From the NCBI GenBank assembly GCA_017436815.1, contig JAFSCI010000029.1, positions 20,711 to 84,710 of the forward strand: 64,000 nt of DNA, in the 5' to 3' direction. Origin of the DNA: Clostridia bacterium. Lineage in GTDB: Bacteria; Bacillota; Clostridia; Oscillospirales; Acutalibacteraceae. Positions 1 through 9,078 of this stretch are shown piece after piece; the stretch's first letter is position 1; each line of letters opens with the position of its first letter. The notes below the pieces were generated by a model. That model was not told the origin of the DNA. It made no database searches and saw only the letters and a program-made list of their open reading frames with translations. The translations under genes and the position numbers were made by a program.

Positions 1-1
1 G

Positions 2-40
2 AGCGGTGGTGCTGGTAGTTTTCTTGGCCACAAAAAATAA
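2..40 (+). CDS. C-terminal tail of an upstream gene (partial)
   Basis: An open frame enters from the left edge and ends at TAA 38-40. Only about 12 residues are visible; they are rich in glycine and serine and end in His-Lys-Lys. Glycine-rich tails of this kind occur on several membrane-associated proteins, but nothing here identifies the family. It could also be a chance frame, since only 39 bases are available. Confidence 0.35.
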   Translation, partial: SGGAGSFLGHKK

Positions 41-56
41 AAAATAAGGTGTTTTT

Positions 57-1856
57 ATGAACAAAGCAATAAAAAACAGGTGCGAAATAGACGTGCAGGA
101 CACCTGGAATCTGGCCGATATTTTTGCTACCGATGCCGACTGGAAGGCAGAGTACGATTTATGTCTGGCCGATTTGCCTAGCTTAGAGTCCTACAAGGGC
201 AGACTAAACAGCGCCGAGAATTTGCTGGAATTTTTCAGACTTTTCGATACCGTCGACGTTCGCATTTCAAAGCTTTATTCCTATGCAAACTGCTCGAGCG
301 ACGTTGATACTACTAACGGCTTTTACCAGGATTTACGCGGTAAGGCCCTTGCTCTTGTGGCCGACGTAAACAAGGCCACCTCATTTTACAAAAACGAAAT
401 TTTAGAGCTGGACGAGAGCGAAATAGAGTCGTTTTTCTTAACCTGCGCCGAGCTTTCAGAGTATAAAACACCCATTTTCAACATAAGGCGCAAAAAGGAG
501 CATATTTTATCCGAAAAGGAAGAAAAATTGCTCGCCGCAGTGGGCATTCTGGCCGACTCGCCCGATAATATCGCAGGTGTTTTCCGCGATGCCGATTTGA
601 CCTTCCCGCCCGTTTTGGATAAAGACGGCAATTCTCATGCGTTATCACAAGGCACCTTTGTTCCGCTTTTGGAAAGCGCAGACAGGGTTTTGAGAAAAAA
701 CACCTATGATACCTACTATACCACTCTCGGCGGCTTTAAAAATACCGTTGCCGCCACCTTGGACGCTCAGTTTAAAACCATTAAATTTTATTCTGATGCG
801 CGCAGGTATAAAAACACACTTTCGGCCTCTTTAGATGCTACCCGTGTGCCCGAGACCGTCTACCATAACCTTATAGAATCGGTCCACAAAAATCTTAATA
901 AAATGTACGATTACGTGAGTTTGCGCAAAAAGGTTTTAGGTGTAGAAAGCCTTGCTATGTACGACGTTTATACTCCCATCGTGAGCGATTTTGACAGGGA
1001 AATACCGTATTCCGAAGCCAAACAGACCGTATTGGATGCTTTAAGCGTTCTGGGCGATGATTATACCGAGGTTTTAAACACCGCCTTTAATAATAGGTGG
1101 ATAGACGTGTACGAAAACAAGGGCAAGCGTTCGGGCGCATACTGCTCGTCAAACGCCCGCCCGCACCCGTACGTGCTTTTAAATCAAAAGGATAATTTAG
1201 AGAGTATGTTCACCATAGCGCACGAATTAGGTCACGCTATGCATTCGTATTTAAGCACCAAAAATCAGCCCGTTTGTACCGCAGATTACGTAATTTTCGT
1301 GGCAGAGGTTGCCTCTACCGTAAACGAGGTTTTGCTAATGCGCTATCTGCTTAAAAACGCAACCGAAAAGGCAGAAAAAGCATATCTGTTAAACCATTTT
1401 CTCGACCAGTTCAAAGGAACGCTCTTCAGACAAACAATGTTTGCCGAGTTTGAGCTTAAAATGGGCAATTTGGTTGAGAGCGGCGCAACCCTTACGGCCG
1501 ACGTTTTGTGTGAGGAGTACAGAAAATTAAACGAGCTGTATTTTGGCCCCGATATGCAAACCGATGATAATATTGCGCTCGAATGGGCCAGAATACCCCA
1601 CTTTTTCTATAATTACTACGTGTTCCAGTACGCTACAGGCTTCTCTGCCGCAGTAAAAATAGCCGATAATATTCTCAAAAACGGCGCCCGCGCGGCCGAG
1701 CAGTACAAAAAATTCTTGTCCTCCGGCGGCAGCGATGCTCCGGTAGAACTTTTAAAAATCGCAGGTGTCGATATGAGCACTCCCGAGCCCATAGACACCG
1801 CCCTGCAGCTTTTTGGCGACACCGTAAAAGAACTGGAAAAACTGATATCCGAGTAG
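57..1856 (+). CDS. pepF: Oligoendopeptidase F (M3 family zinc peptidase)
   Basis: The product is a 599-residue cytoplasmic metallopeptidase of the M3B/PepF family, which cleaves short peptides (roughly 7-17 residues) and recycles peptide fragments. The zinc-binding HExxH signature is seen as AHELGHAMH near residue 387, with the third ligand expected in the following helix (EVAST, about residue 418). The N-terminal helical domain and the length match family norms of about 600 residues. There is no signal peptide. The ATG follows an AAGGTG ribosome site at short spacing. A strong terminator overlaps the stop codon, so the gene ends its own transcription unit. The family call is firm; the exact peptide specificity is not. 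Confidence 0.95.
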   Translation: MNKAIKNRCEIDVQDTWNLADIFATDADWKAEYDLCLADLPSLESYKGRLNSAENLLEFFRLFDTVDVRISKLYSYANCSSDVDTTNGFYQDLRGKALALVADVNKATSFYKNEILELDESEIESFFLTCAELSEYKTPIFNIRRKKEHILSEKEEKLLAAVGILADSPDNIAGVFRDADLTFPPVLDKDGNSHALSQGTFVPLLESADRVLRKNTYDTYYTTLGGFKNTVAATLDAQFKTIKFYSDARRYKNTLSASLDATRVPETVYHNLIESVHKNLNKMYDYVSLRKKVLGVESLAMYDVYTPIVSDFDREIPYSEAKQTVLDALSVLGDDYTEVLNTAFNNRWIDVYENKGKRSGAYCSSNARPHPYVLLNQKDNLESMFTIAHELGHAMHSYLSTKNQPVCTADYVIFVAEVASTVNEVLLMRYLLKNATEKAEKAYLLNHFLDQFKGTLFRQTMFAEFELKMGNLVESGATLTADVLCEEYRKLNELYFGPDMQTDDNIALEWARIPHFFYNYYVFQYATGFSAAVKIADNILKNGARAAEQYKKFLSSGGSDAPVELLKIAGVDMSTPEPIDTALQLFGDTVKELEKLISE

Positions 1857-1876
1857 CGCTCGGATATCTTTTTTTT
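1844..1876 (+). terminator. Intrinsic terminator of pepF
   Basis: A perfect 10-bp stem (GATATCCGAG pairing with CTCGGATATC) with a 5-nt loop is followed by eight T residues. The stop codon of pepF lies in the loop, so coding sequence and terminator overlap. Confidence 0.92.
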
Positions 1877-1914
1877 GCATATAAATATTATTTATATATT
1901 ATTAATAAATTATG

Positions 1915-1943
1915 TTGAGAAATTTTAAAACTTGTGCTATAAT
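1915..1943 (+). promoter_or_regulatory. SigA-type promoter for the lipoprotein/two-component operon
   Basis: TTGAGA (1915-1920) is followed after 17 bp by a perfect TATAAT (1938-1943), preceded by TG at the extended -10 position. It lies about 50 bp upstream of the lipoprotein ATG and is the only strong promoter seen before the long gene run to 10.98 kb. Confidence 0.8.
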
Positions 1944-1995
1944 GTATTATGTATAGTTGTATTCTGTAATCATTATCGAAAAGGGGGAGAATTTT

Positions 1996-3315
1996 ATGAA
2001 ATGTAAGCGCTTAGCCGCCTTAATACTGTGCCTTGTTTTAGCCTTTAGCTTAACGTCCTGCCGCAGTATGAGCAGCGATATTTCTGCCTTGCTCACACCG
2101 CCCGACCCCGCAGGTGAAATGGGCCTTATTAAAAAAGCGCTCGGGGCTTATGCAAAAACGGGCTTTACACTTAAATATCCCGAAACGGGTAAATACCAGT
2201 CTCCCTTTATCGTGCAGGATATTGACTCAGATTTAATAAACGAGGCCTTCGCCTTTTACTCCACCACGACCGACAACGTTATAACACAGCATATTGCCTA
2301 TATCCGCAACGTTGACGGCAAATGGGTAACCGTGAACGATAACTCGCTTACGGCTACGGGCGTTGAGCAGATTTTGTTTTCCGATATGGATAACGACGGC
2401 ACAAGCGAAATTATAGTAGGCTGGAACGTTTTCGGCACGGCCGACAGACAGGTGGCAATTTATTCGGTATCAGACGGCACCTTAACCCAGCGTCTGTTAG
2501 AAAAATACAGCGGCTTTCTTATCTGCGATTTAGACGGTAACTCTAAAAACGAGCTGTTTATAAATTACCATAACATAGCCGAAAAAACCGCCACCGCAAA
2601 ACTTTTCTCACTAACCGAGCAGGGCGTTACCGAAATTGCAAATTGCCCGCTTGATGCAAGCGTTACTCAGCACTCACTGCCGCAAATATCAAAGGCCAAT
2701 AACCAAAGCGCCATTTTCATAGACGCCCAAAAGGGAACGGGTATGCTTACCGAGGTAATCGTGTTTAACGACTCCACCCTTAGCAGTATTTTCTACGACC
2801 CGCTCACGAAAGAAACGGCCGCCACTTACCGAAATTCAAGTATCACAAGCCGAGATTTCGACTCAGACGGCTCAATAGATATCCCCGTTATGAAGGTGCT
2901 TCCCACCGCCGAGCAGCTTACCGATTCCGAACGCGCTTATATTACCGAGTGGTCAAGCGTGGAGTCCTCTGCGCTGGTAGCAAAGGTTCGCACCATTATG
3001 AATTATACCGACGGCTACTATCTGCTGCTGCCCGATTATTTAAGTGAAGAAAATATTACCCTCACCCGCAAAATTTCATCCCGACTCAGAATTATCTATC
3101 TTTGGGATAAGCAGGATAATATGGCTCTTAACGAAATATTCCGTGTACAGCTTGTGTCCGAAACCGAGTGGGATTCACCCGATTACGACCGCGCAGGCTT
3201 TACGGAAATTACCCGTCAGGACGGTACGGTGTATACCGCATCAATAAATATAAACACCGAATACAATCCCATAACCGACGAGCATCTTAAACAAATGCTA
3301 AAGCTTATAGGCTGA
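1996..3315 (+). CDS. Lipoprotein with FG-GAP/VCBS-like calcium-loop repeats
   Basis: The start is placed at ATG 1996 because GGGGGAG sits eight bases upstream and because this start gives a clean lipoprotein signal: Lys/Arg, a hydrophobic stretch and the lipobox LTSC at residues about 16-19. The mature protein carries several DxDxDG-type loops (DMDNDGT, DLDGNSK, DFDSDGS), typical of beta-propeller FG-GAP/VCBS repeats that bind calcium. It is expected on the outer face of the membrane. It lies 16 bp upstream of a response regulator and its kinase, so it could be an accessory sensor or a target of that system; that link is inference. No enzymatic motif was recognised. Confidence 0.7.
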   Translation: MKCKRLAALILCLVLAFSLTSCRSMSSDISALLTPPDPAGEMGLIKKALGAYAKTGFTLKYPETGKYQSPFIVQDIDSDLINEAFAFYSTTTDNVITQHIAYIRNVDGKWVTVNDNSLTATGVEQILFSDMDNDGTSEIIVGWNVFGTADRQVAIYSVSDGTLTQRLLEKYSGFLICDLDGNSKNELFINYHNIAEKTATAKLFSLTEQGVTEIANCPLDASVTQHSLPQISKANNQSAIFIDAQKGTGMLTEVIVFNDSTLSSIFYDPLTKETAATYRNSSITSRDFDSDGSIDIPVMKVLPTAEQLTDSERAYITEWSSVESSALVAKVRTIMNYTDGYYLLLPDYLSEENITLTRKISSRLRIIYLWDKQDNMALNEIFRVQLVSETEWDSPDYDRAGFTEITRQDGTVYTASININTEYNPITDEHLKQMLKLIG

Positions 3316-3331
3316 TAATAAGGAGAAAATA

Positions 3332-4033
3332 ATGAAAAAAATATTACTTGTTGAAGACGAAGTTGCCATTCGCGAGTTTGAGGCAATAAACTTAAACCGC
3401 GCAGGCTATACCACAGTTCAGGCAGGCAGCGGCGAAGAGGCGCTCGATATATTTTTAAGCGCGCCCGAGAGCTTTGATATAGCTTTACTGGACGTTTCTA
3501 TGCCGGGTATGGACGGCTTTACGCTCTGCAAGGAGCTCAGAAAGGTGTCTAATACGCTGGGCATTATTATGCTTACCGCCCGCACACAAGAAATGGACAA
3601 AATAAGCGGTCTTATGATGGGCGCCGACGACTATATAACCAAGCCGTTTTCTCCCGCAGAGCTGTTAGCGAGAGTAGATTCGCTCTACCGCAGAGTCGAG
3701 GTTAATTCCGCCTCGACCCAAAATTTCGATGAAATAAAACTTGGCGAATTTACCCTTAATCTGCGCCGCCACACGCTGCTTAAGAACGATAAAAACATAG
3801 AGCTCACCCAGGTAGAGTTCCAGATTATAGAATATTTCTTCACCAATCCCGATACCGCCATTGAGCGTACCGAAATTTTGAACAAGGTATGGGGCACCAA
3901 TTACTTTGGCGAGGAAAAAATCGTAGACGTTAATATCCGCCGACTCAGAATGAAAATCGAGCAGGATCCCGGAAACCCGAAGCACCTCGTTACCGTTTGG
4001 GGTATGGGTTACAAGTGGAATACCGAGGAATAA
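3332..4033 (+). CDS. OmpR/PhoB-family response regulator
   Basis: This 233-residue two-domain regulator has a receiver domain (about 1-120) with the acidic pocket EDE at residues 8-10, the phospho-acceptor Asp54 (LLDVSMPG), a conserved Thr at TAR and the Lys of TKPF. Residues 130-230 form a winged-helix DNA-binding domain (VWG...VDVNIRRLRMKIE). It is phosphorylated by the kinase encoded 44 bp downstream and binds DNA as a dimer. The ribosome site is AAGGAGA. The regulon is not evident from sequence. Confidence 0.95.
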   Translation: MKKILLVEDEVAIREFEAINLNRAGYTTVQAGSGEEALDIFLSAPESFDIALLDVSMPGMDGFTLCKELRKVSNTLGIIMLTARTQEMDKISGLMMGADDYITKPFSPAELLARVDSLYRRVEVNSASTQNFDEIKLGEFTLNLRRHTLLKNDKNIELTQVEFQIIEYFFTNPDTAIERTEILNKVWGTNYFGEEKIVDVNIRRLRMKIEQDPGNPKHLVTVWGMGYKWNTEE

Positions 4034-4077
4034 GAGAAGTAATTTAATTTTTAAAATATAGGAAAGGAGTAGTGAAT

Positions 4078-5502
4078 ATGGAGCTTGAAATTAAGGTTAA
4101 AGGTATAACTAAGCGATGGTTTTACAGTATCTTCCTTATAATGCTTGGCGTCGTTGCCGCAATTGTGGCCGTGTCGTTGTTGCTTATACGCGCCTATTAT
4201 TACAATGCCGCTCGCAGTAAGGCCGCCGAGCTTACAAAATCGTTTACAATGCTCTCTTCTGCCACTACTCCCGAGGGTTATTATTCGCTCTCGCGTGATT
4301 ATGCTGAACAGTTCGAGCATAAAGACAAGATCGAGGTACAAATTATCGACAAAAACGGCCTTGTAATTGTAACTACGTCGGGCTTCGACCCCATTCAGAC
4401 CCATATGCCCGACTACGTCCTTGCAAAATCCTCGGCTTCGGGAGAGGGCAGCTGGCAGGGAAAAAGCACTACGGGAGAAAAAATAATGGCAGGAACCACC
4501 CTGCTTGCCGACTACGGCAACGGTATTGGCGGAGCGGTGCGCTGGGTTGTATCGCTCAGACCGGTCGACCGCCAGATATTCTTTTTAAGCATAGCCATTA
4601 TTTCGGTTGGAATTATAATAATCGTATTTGCGCTTATTTCGGGCCTTTACTTTGTTCGTTCCATTGTCCGCCCGATATCCGAGGTCAGTAACTCGGCCCG
4701 CAAAATCGCAATGGGTGACTTTAATACAACCCTGCAGGTAAAGGGCAAGAACGAAATTTCCGAGCTGTGCGACACCATAAACTATATGGCAAGCGAACTT
4801 AAAAAGGCAGAGGAAATAAAGAACGACTTTATATCGTCTGTTTCTCACGAGCTTCGCACCCCCTTAACCGCTATAAGAGGTTGGGGCGAAACCGCTAAAA
4901 TGACACTTGACGAAACCGATGATGAATTAGTCCACAAGGGACTCGACGTTATTTTAGGTGAAACCGAGCGTCTTTCGGGCCTTGTAGAAGAGCTTTTGGA
5001 CTTTTCACGTATGCAGACGGGCCGCTTAACGCTGCAGCAGCAAAACATAGACCTCTGCCGCATTTTAAACGATGCCGTAAGTATGTACGTAGAGCTCGCA
5101 AAACAGCAAAAATTAGAGCTTATTTATGCCGAGCCGAGAGTTGAGCATATCATCTACGGTGACCCTAACCGTCTAAAGCAGGTGTTCATAAATATTATTG
5201 ACAACGCCGTAAAATATACCGAAGCGGGCGGTCAGATACTTATTGAACATACACTTGAGGAAGGCTGCGTAATAATAAAAATTACCGATACCGGCGTAGG
5301 CATTCCCGAGGCCGATATTGACCACGTTAAAGAAAAATTCTACAAGGCCAATAAAACCGTTCGCGGTTCGGGCATTGGTCTTGCCATGGCCGATGAAATT
5401 ATAAAACAGCACAACGGACTATTATTTATAGAATCAACCGAGGGCGTGGGCACAACCGTTTCGGTAGCCTTGCCAATAATAGAGGATATTTCAGAGGAGT
5501 AA
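4078..5502 (+). CDS. Membrane sensor histidine kinase
   Basis: The kinase has two membrane helices (about 15-40 and 165-190) enclosing an extracytoplasmic sensor of about 120 residues. These are followed by HAMP (about 190-240), a HisKA domain with the phospho-acceptor His in SSVSHELRTPL, and a HATPase_c domain with an N-box (NIIDNAVKY), DTGVGI and GSGIGLAM. I chose ATG 4078 over an in-frame GTG at 4072 because GGAAAGGAG ends only two bases before the GTG but eight before the ATG. It pairs with the response regulator just upstream. The signal sensed is unknown. Confidence 0.93.
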   Translation: MELEIKVKGITKRWFYSIFLIMLGVVAAIVAVSLLLIRAYYYNAARSKAAELTKSFTMLSSATTPEGYYSLSRDYAEQFEHKDKIEVQIIDKNGLVIVTTSGFDPIQTHMPDYVLAKSSASGEGSWQGKSTTGEKIMAGTTLLADYGNGIGGAVRWVVSLRPVDRQIFFLSIAIISVGIIIIVFALISGLYFVRSIVRPISEVSNSARKIAMGDFNTTLQVKGKNEISELCDTINYMASELKKAEEIKNDFISSVSHELRTPLTAIRGWGETAKMTLDETDDELVHKGLDVILGETERLSGLVEELLDFSRMQTGRLTLQQQNIDLCRILNDAVSMYVELAKQQKLELIYAEPRVEHIIYGDPNRLKQVFINIIDNAVKYTEAGGQILIEHTLEEGCVIIKITDTGVGIPEADIDHVKEKFYKANKTVRGSGIGLAMADEIIKQHNGLLFIESTEGVGTTVSVALPIIEDISEE

Positions 5503-5505
5503 TCA

Positions 5506-6462
5506 ATGAGCAAAAAAACGTCAATAGGCGGTCAGGCGCTTATAGAAGGCATTTTAATGCGCGGTCCTTATAAAACCACAATGGCCGTTCGCCTGCCCGA
5601 TAAACAAATTGAAACCATAGATTTAGAGGCTAAATCTATAAAAGAAAAAGTAAAAATCTTAAAATTACCCATACTTCGCGGTGTGGTTAATATGGTAGAA
5701 AGTCTGCTTTTGGGCTATAAAGCGCTTATGCTTTCGGCCGATAAATCTGGCTTTACCGATTTGGAAGAAGAACCCAAAAAAGACAAACAGAACGACCCCA
5801 AAAAGACTTCCGTCTTAATGAACGTGGTAATGGTTGTAGGTACGGTTTTAGGACTTGCACTGTCGCTGTTTTTGTTTATGTGGGTGCCGTCGTTCTTGTT
5901 CGATTTATTATCGTCAGCCATAAAGACCGACATTTCAAACCTCAAAACCGTTTTTGAGGGAATTATAAAAATAGCAGTTTTTGTTTTGTATATTGCCCTT
6001 GTGTCTAATATGAAGGATATTAAACGTGTCTTTATGTACCACGGCGCCGAGCATAAGAGCATTTTCTGTTACGAGGCCGAAGAAGAGCTTACGGTTGAGA
6101 ATATAAGAAAGCACTCGCGTTTTCACCCGCGTTGCGGCACCTCATTTTTAATCGTAACCTTAATTGTGAGCATAGTGGTGTCGTTTGTGTTAATAACACT
6201 GTTCCCACAGTTAAAATCACCCGAGCTCAGACTCGTCTGGGTTGCCACCAAAATTTTAATCGTTCCCGTAATGCTGGGACTCAGCTACGAGCTTATAAAA
6301 ATCTGCGGCAGGTTTGATAATTTATTTACCCGCATAATTTCGGCCCCTGGTCTTTGGCTGCAACGCCTTACCGTAAAAGAGCCCGATGACGATATGATCG
6401 AAATCGCAATAGCCGCATTAAACGCAGTTATTCCCGATGACGATTCCGACAGGTGCTGCTGA
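5506..6462 (+). CDS. DUF1385 / YqhQ-like membrane protein
   Basis: This 318-residue protein starts with the conserved family signature GGQALIEGILMRGP and contains about four hydrophobic helices (around 105-130, 145-165, 210-235 and 240-265) plus the conserved HxAEHK-like segment (MYHGAEHKSIFCYE). The DUF1385/YqhQ family is widespread in Firmicutes and Actinobacteria and typically lies next to prmC, as here. Its biochemical role is not established. It starts three bases after the kinase stop and overlaps prmC by one base, so it is translationally coupled on both sides. Confidence 0.85.
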   Translation: MSKKTSIGGQALIEGILMRGPYKTTMAVRLPDKQIETIDLEAKSIKEKVKILKLPILRGVVNMVESLLLGYKALMLSADKSGFTDLEEEPKKDKQNDPKKTSVLMNVVMVVGTVLGLALSLFLFMWVPSFLFDLLSSAIKTDISNLKTVFEGIIKIAVFVLYIALVSNMKDIKRVFMYHGAEHKSIFCYEAEEELTVENIRKHSRFHPRCGTSFLIVTLIVSIVVSFVLITLFPQLKSPELRLVWVATKILIVPVMLGLSYELIKICGRFDNLFTRIISAPGLWLQRLTVKEPDDDMIEIAIAALNAVIPDDDSDRCC

Positions 6463-7295
6463 TGATTATACGAAAAGCCTACGAATACGCCAAGGTCTAT
6501 CTTAAAAATATCGAAAATGCCGAGCCCGTTTTTGAGGCAAAGCAGATAATTATGCACATAACAGGCCTTAACGCAAGTGAAATTTTATCTCAGTACGCAA
6601 ACGAATTAAGCGAAGAACAGTTTGATGCTCTCTGCGACATTTTATACAGGCGCAAAAGCGGTGAGCCGCTGCAGTATATATTCGGAGAGTGGGAGTTTTA
6701 CGGGCTTAACTTTAAGGTCGGCCAGGGAGTGCTTATCCCAAGAGCCGATACCGAAATCTTGTGCGAAAAAGCCATAGAGCATATAGCCGATAAACCCTTA
6801 AGAGTAATAGATTTGTGCTCGGGTAGCGGCTGCATTGCCTTGGCGGTTGCAAGCAAATGTAAAAATGCAAGCGTTTTCGCACTTGAAAAAGAAACTGAAG
6901 CCTACAAATATCTTTTAGAAAATATAAAGAACTTGAATTTAAACGTAACCCCCGTTTTAGATGACGTTTTTAGCTTTAAATCTGAAGAAAAGTTCGACGT
7001 GATTTTGTCTAACCCACCCTACATAAAATCAAACGATATCCCGTCTTTGCAAAAAGAGGTTTTATCAGAGCCGAAAACTGCGCTCGACGGCGGCGAGGAC
7101 GGACTCAAATTTTACAAAGCCATAGCCGCCGGCGCTAAAGAAAGATGGCTCAATGAAAATGGTAAAATCTTCTTCGAAATCGGCTTTGACCAGGCAAAAG
7201 ACGTTTCTGACGTTTTAAAGCAAAACGGCTTTAGCAATATAAAAATTATAAACGACTATAACGGCCTTAACCGCGTGGTAGAGGCTACCTTATAA
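6462..7295 (+). CDS. prmC: Peptide chain release factor N5-glutamine methyltransferase
   Basis: PrmC methylates the glutamine of the GGQ motif in release factors RF1/RF2 using S-adenosylmethionine. The protein has the helical N-terminal domain (about 1-80), a Rossmann SAM site ([13 protein letters not shown]) and the diagnostic NPPY tetrad (SNPPYIKS) that contacts the substrate glutamine. The ATG at 6462 overlaps the preceding TGA by one base (TGATG), which favours it over a GTG nine bases upstream. The length of about 277 residues is normal. Confidence 0.95.
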   Translation: MIIRKAYEYAKVYLKNIENAEPVFEAKQIIMHITGLNASEILSQYANELSEEQFDALCDILYRRKSGEPLQYIFGEWEFYGLNFKVGQGVLIPRADTEILCEKAIEHIADKPLRVIDLCSGSGCIALAVASKCKNASVFALEKETEAYKYLLENIKNLNLNVTPVLDDVFSFKSEEKFDVILSNPPYIKSNDIPSLQKEVLSEPKTALDGGEDGLKFYKAIAAGAKERWLNENGKIFFEIGFDQAKDVSDVLKQNGFSNIKIINDYNGLNRVVEATL

Positions 7296-7318
7296 AAAAC
7301 AACACAGGAGTGATAAAT

Positions 7319-8455
7319 ATGGCAGAAAAACAAAAAGAAAAAGTATCAGACAGCAGACAAAAGGCTCTGCAAACCGCTCTTGACCAGATTGAAAAGGAAT
7401 TCGGTAAGGGTGCGGTTATGCGCCTAGGGGAAAACACCAAAATGCAGGTAGACAGTATTTCTACAGGCTCGCTTTCATTAGATATCGCTTTAGGTATAGG
7501 CGGTGTTCCAAAGGGCAGAATTATAGAAATTTACGGCCCCGAATCTTCGGGTAAAACCACCATTGCTCTGCACGTTGTTGCCGAGGCTCAAAAGACAGGC
7601 GGCACCGCCGCATTTATCGACGTTGAGCATGCGCTCGACCCCGTTTATTCGGCAAATCTGGGCGTAGATATCGACTCTTTACTCGTTTCTCAGCCCGATA
7701 CAGGCGAGCAGGCGCTCGAGATTACCGAAGCATTGGTTCGCTCGGGTGCGGTAGACGTTGTTGTAATCGACTCGGTTGCAGCCTTAGTACCCAAGGCCGA
7801 AATTGAGGGCGAGATGGGTGAATCTCACGTAGGTCTGCACGCAAGACTTATGTCGCAGTCACTAAGAAAGCTCGCAGGCGCAATTTCAAAGTCTAATTGC
7901 GTTGTAATTTTCATCAATCAGTTAAGAGAAAAAATCGGCGTTATGTACGGCTCTAACGAAACCACCACGGGCGGTAGAGCGCTTCGCTTTTACGCCAGCG
8001 TGCGCATAGATATCCGCCGCACCGAAACTTTAAAAGCAGGCGGCAAAATGATCGGCTCTCGCACCAAGGCAAAGGTTACAAAGAACAAGGTATCGCCCCC
8101 GTTCAGAGAGGCCGAGTTCGACATTATGTACGGCAAGGGTATTTCCCACGTGGGTGAAATTGTCGATATGGGTCTTGAGCACGGCATTCTTCGCCGTTCG
8201 GGCGCATGGTTTTACTACGGCGAGGACCGCATAGGTCAGGGCCGTGATAATACAAAAGCCTTCTTCGAATCCCGCCCCGAGCTTGCAAAAGAGGTTGAGC
8301 AAAAAATTGCCGAGGCTATCGAAAAGCTCAGCTTTACCCAGGCAAGCAAGTCTGAAGGCGGCATAGTTCCCACCACCGAAAATCCCGCAAGTCTGACGGA
8401 AGAAGAGCGCGCACCCAGACGTAAAATAGATATCGATATTTCGGTTGACGAATAA
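7319..8455 (+). CDS. recA: Recombinase A
   Basis: RecA is the ATP-dependent strand-exchange and SOS co-protease. Residues of the Walker A loop (GPESSGKTT, about 68-76), Walker B ([10 protein letters not shown]) and the L2 loop region ([13 protein letters not shown]) are all present, and the acidic C-terminus is intact. The start is ATG 7319, eight bases after AGGAG; an in-frame GTG nine bases upstream overlaps the ribosome site. The last base of the stop codon is the first base of recX. I saw no obvious LexA-type operator immediately upstream, and the gene is embedded in the prmC-pgsA run. Confidence 0.98.
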   Translation: MAEKQKEKVSDSRQKALQTALDQIEKEFGKGAVMRLGENTKMQVDSISTGSLSLDIALGIGGVPKGRIIEIYGPESSGKTTIALHVVAEAQKTGGTAAFIDVEHALDPVYSANLGVDIDSLLVSQPDTGEQALEITEALVRSGAVDVVVIDSVAALVPKAEIEGEMGESHVGLHARLMSQSLRKLAGAISKSNCVVIFINQLREKIGVMYGSNETTTGGRALRFYASVRIDIRRTETLKAGGKMIGSRTKAKVTKNKVSPPFREAEFDIMYGKGISHVGEIVDMGLEHGILRRSGAWFYYGEDRIGQGRDNTKAFFESRPELAKEVEQKIAEAIEKLSFTQASKSEGGIVPTTENPASLTEEERAPRRKIDIDISVDE

Positions 8456-9078
8456 TGAAAATAATAAACGCCAAAAAGGCAAGAGGCTCGCAGGTTAAAA
8501 TTATTTTTGAGGACGAGTCCGAAATTCTTTTGGATAAAGAATATTTTTTAAACTCCACGCTCAGCATCGGCCTTGATTTAGACGAGAGCGAAATCGAAAA
8601 AATTAAGGTCGAGTCGGATTTTATCCGCGCAAAAGCCCGTGCGGTTTACTATTTATCCAACGGTGATTTAAGCAAAAAAAGTTTAACCCAAAAGCTTAAA
8701 ACGGCAGGCTTTTTAGAGCAAAACGTTCAAAAAGCGGTCGAGCGAATGGTGCAGCTCGGCTACGTGGACGATTATAAATATGCCCTGCGCCTTGCTGAGA
8801 GCTTTAAAAATCAGAACATATCGCTCTTAGAGGCAAAGCACAAAATGTACGAAAAAGGCATACCAAACGACGTTATAAATGAGGCAATAGCGTTTTACGA
8901 TGCCGACCCCGTAGAGCAAATTAAAAATATTATAGCAAAAAAATATTCCGCAAAGCTAAACACACCGGAAAACGTAAACAAGGTGTTTGCCGCCCTTGTT
9001 CGCAAGGGCTTTAGCTTTGCCGACGTTAAAACTGCCCTTAGGTTATACGCTGAGGATATTGAGTTTTCGGAGGATTAA
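8455..9078 (+). CDS. recX: RecA regulatory protein RecX
   Basis: RecX binds RecA filaments and modulates their growth. This 207-residue protein has the three-fold helical RecX repeats, including the signature segment SKKSLTQKLKTAGF and a following VQLGYVDDYKYALR. The start overlaps the recA stop by one base (TAATG). An N-terminal extension of about 60 residues before the repeats is common in Firmicutes RecX. The adjacency to recA makes the identification secure. Confidence 0.93.
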   Translation: MKIINAKKARGSQVKIIFEDESEILLDKEYFLNSTLSIGLDLDESEIEKIKVESDFIRAKARAVYYLSNGDLSKKSLTQKLKTAGFLEQNVQKAVERMVQLGYVDDYKYALRLAESFKNQNISLLEAKHKMYEKGIPNDVINEAIAFYDADPVEQIKNIIAKKYSAKLNTPENVNKVFAALVRKGFSFADVKTALRLYAEDIEFSED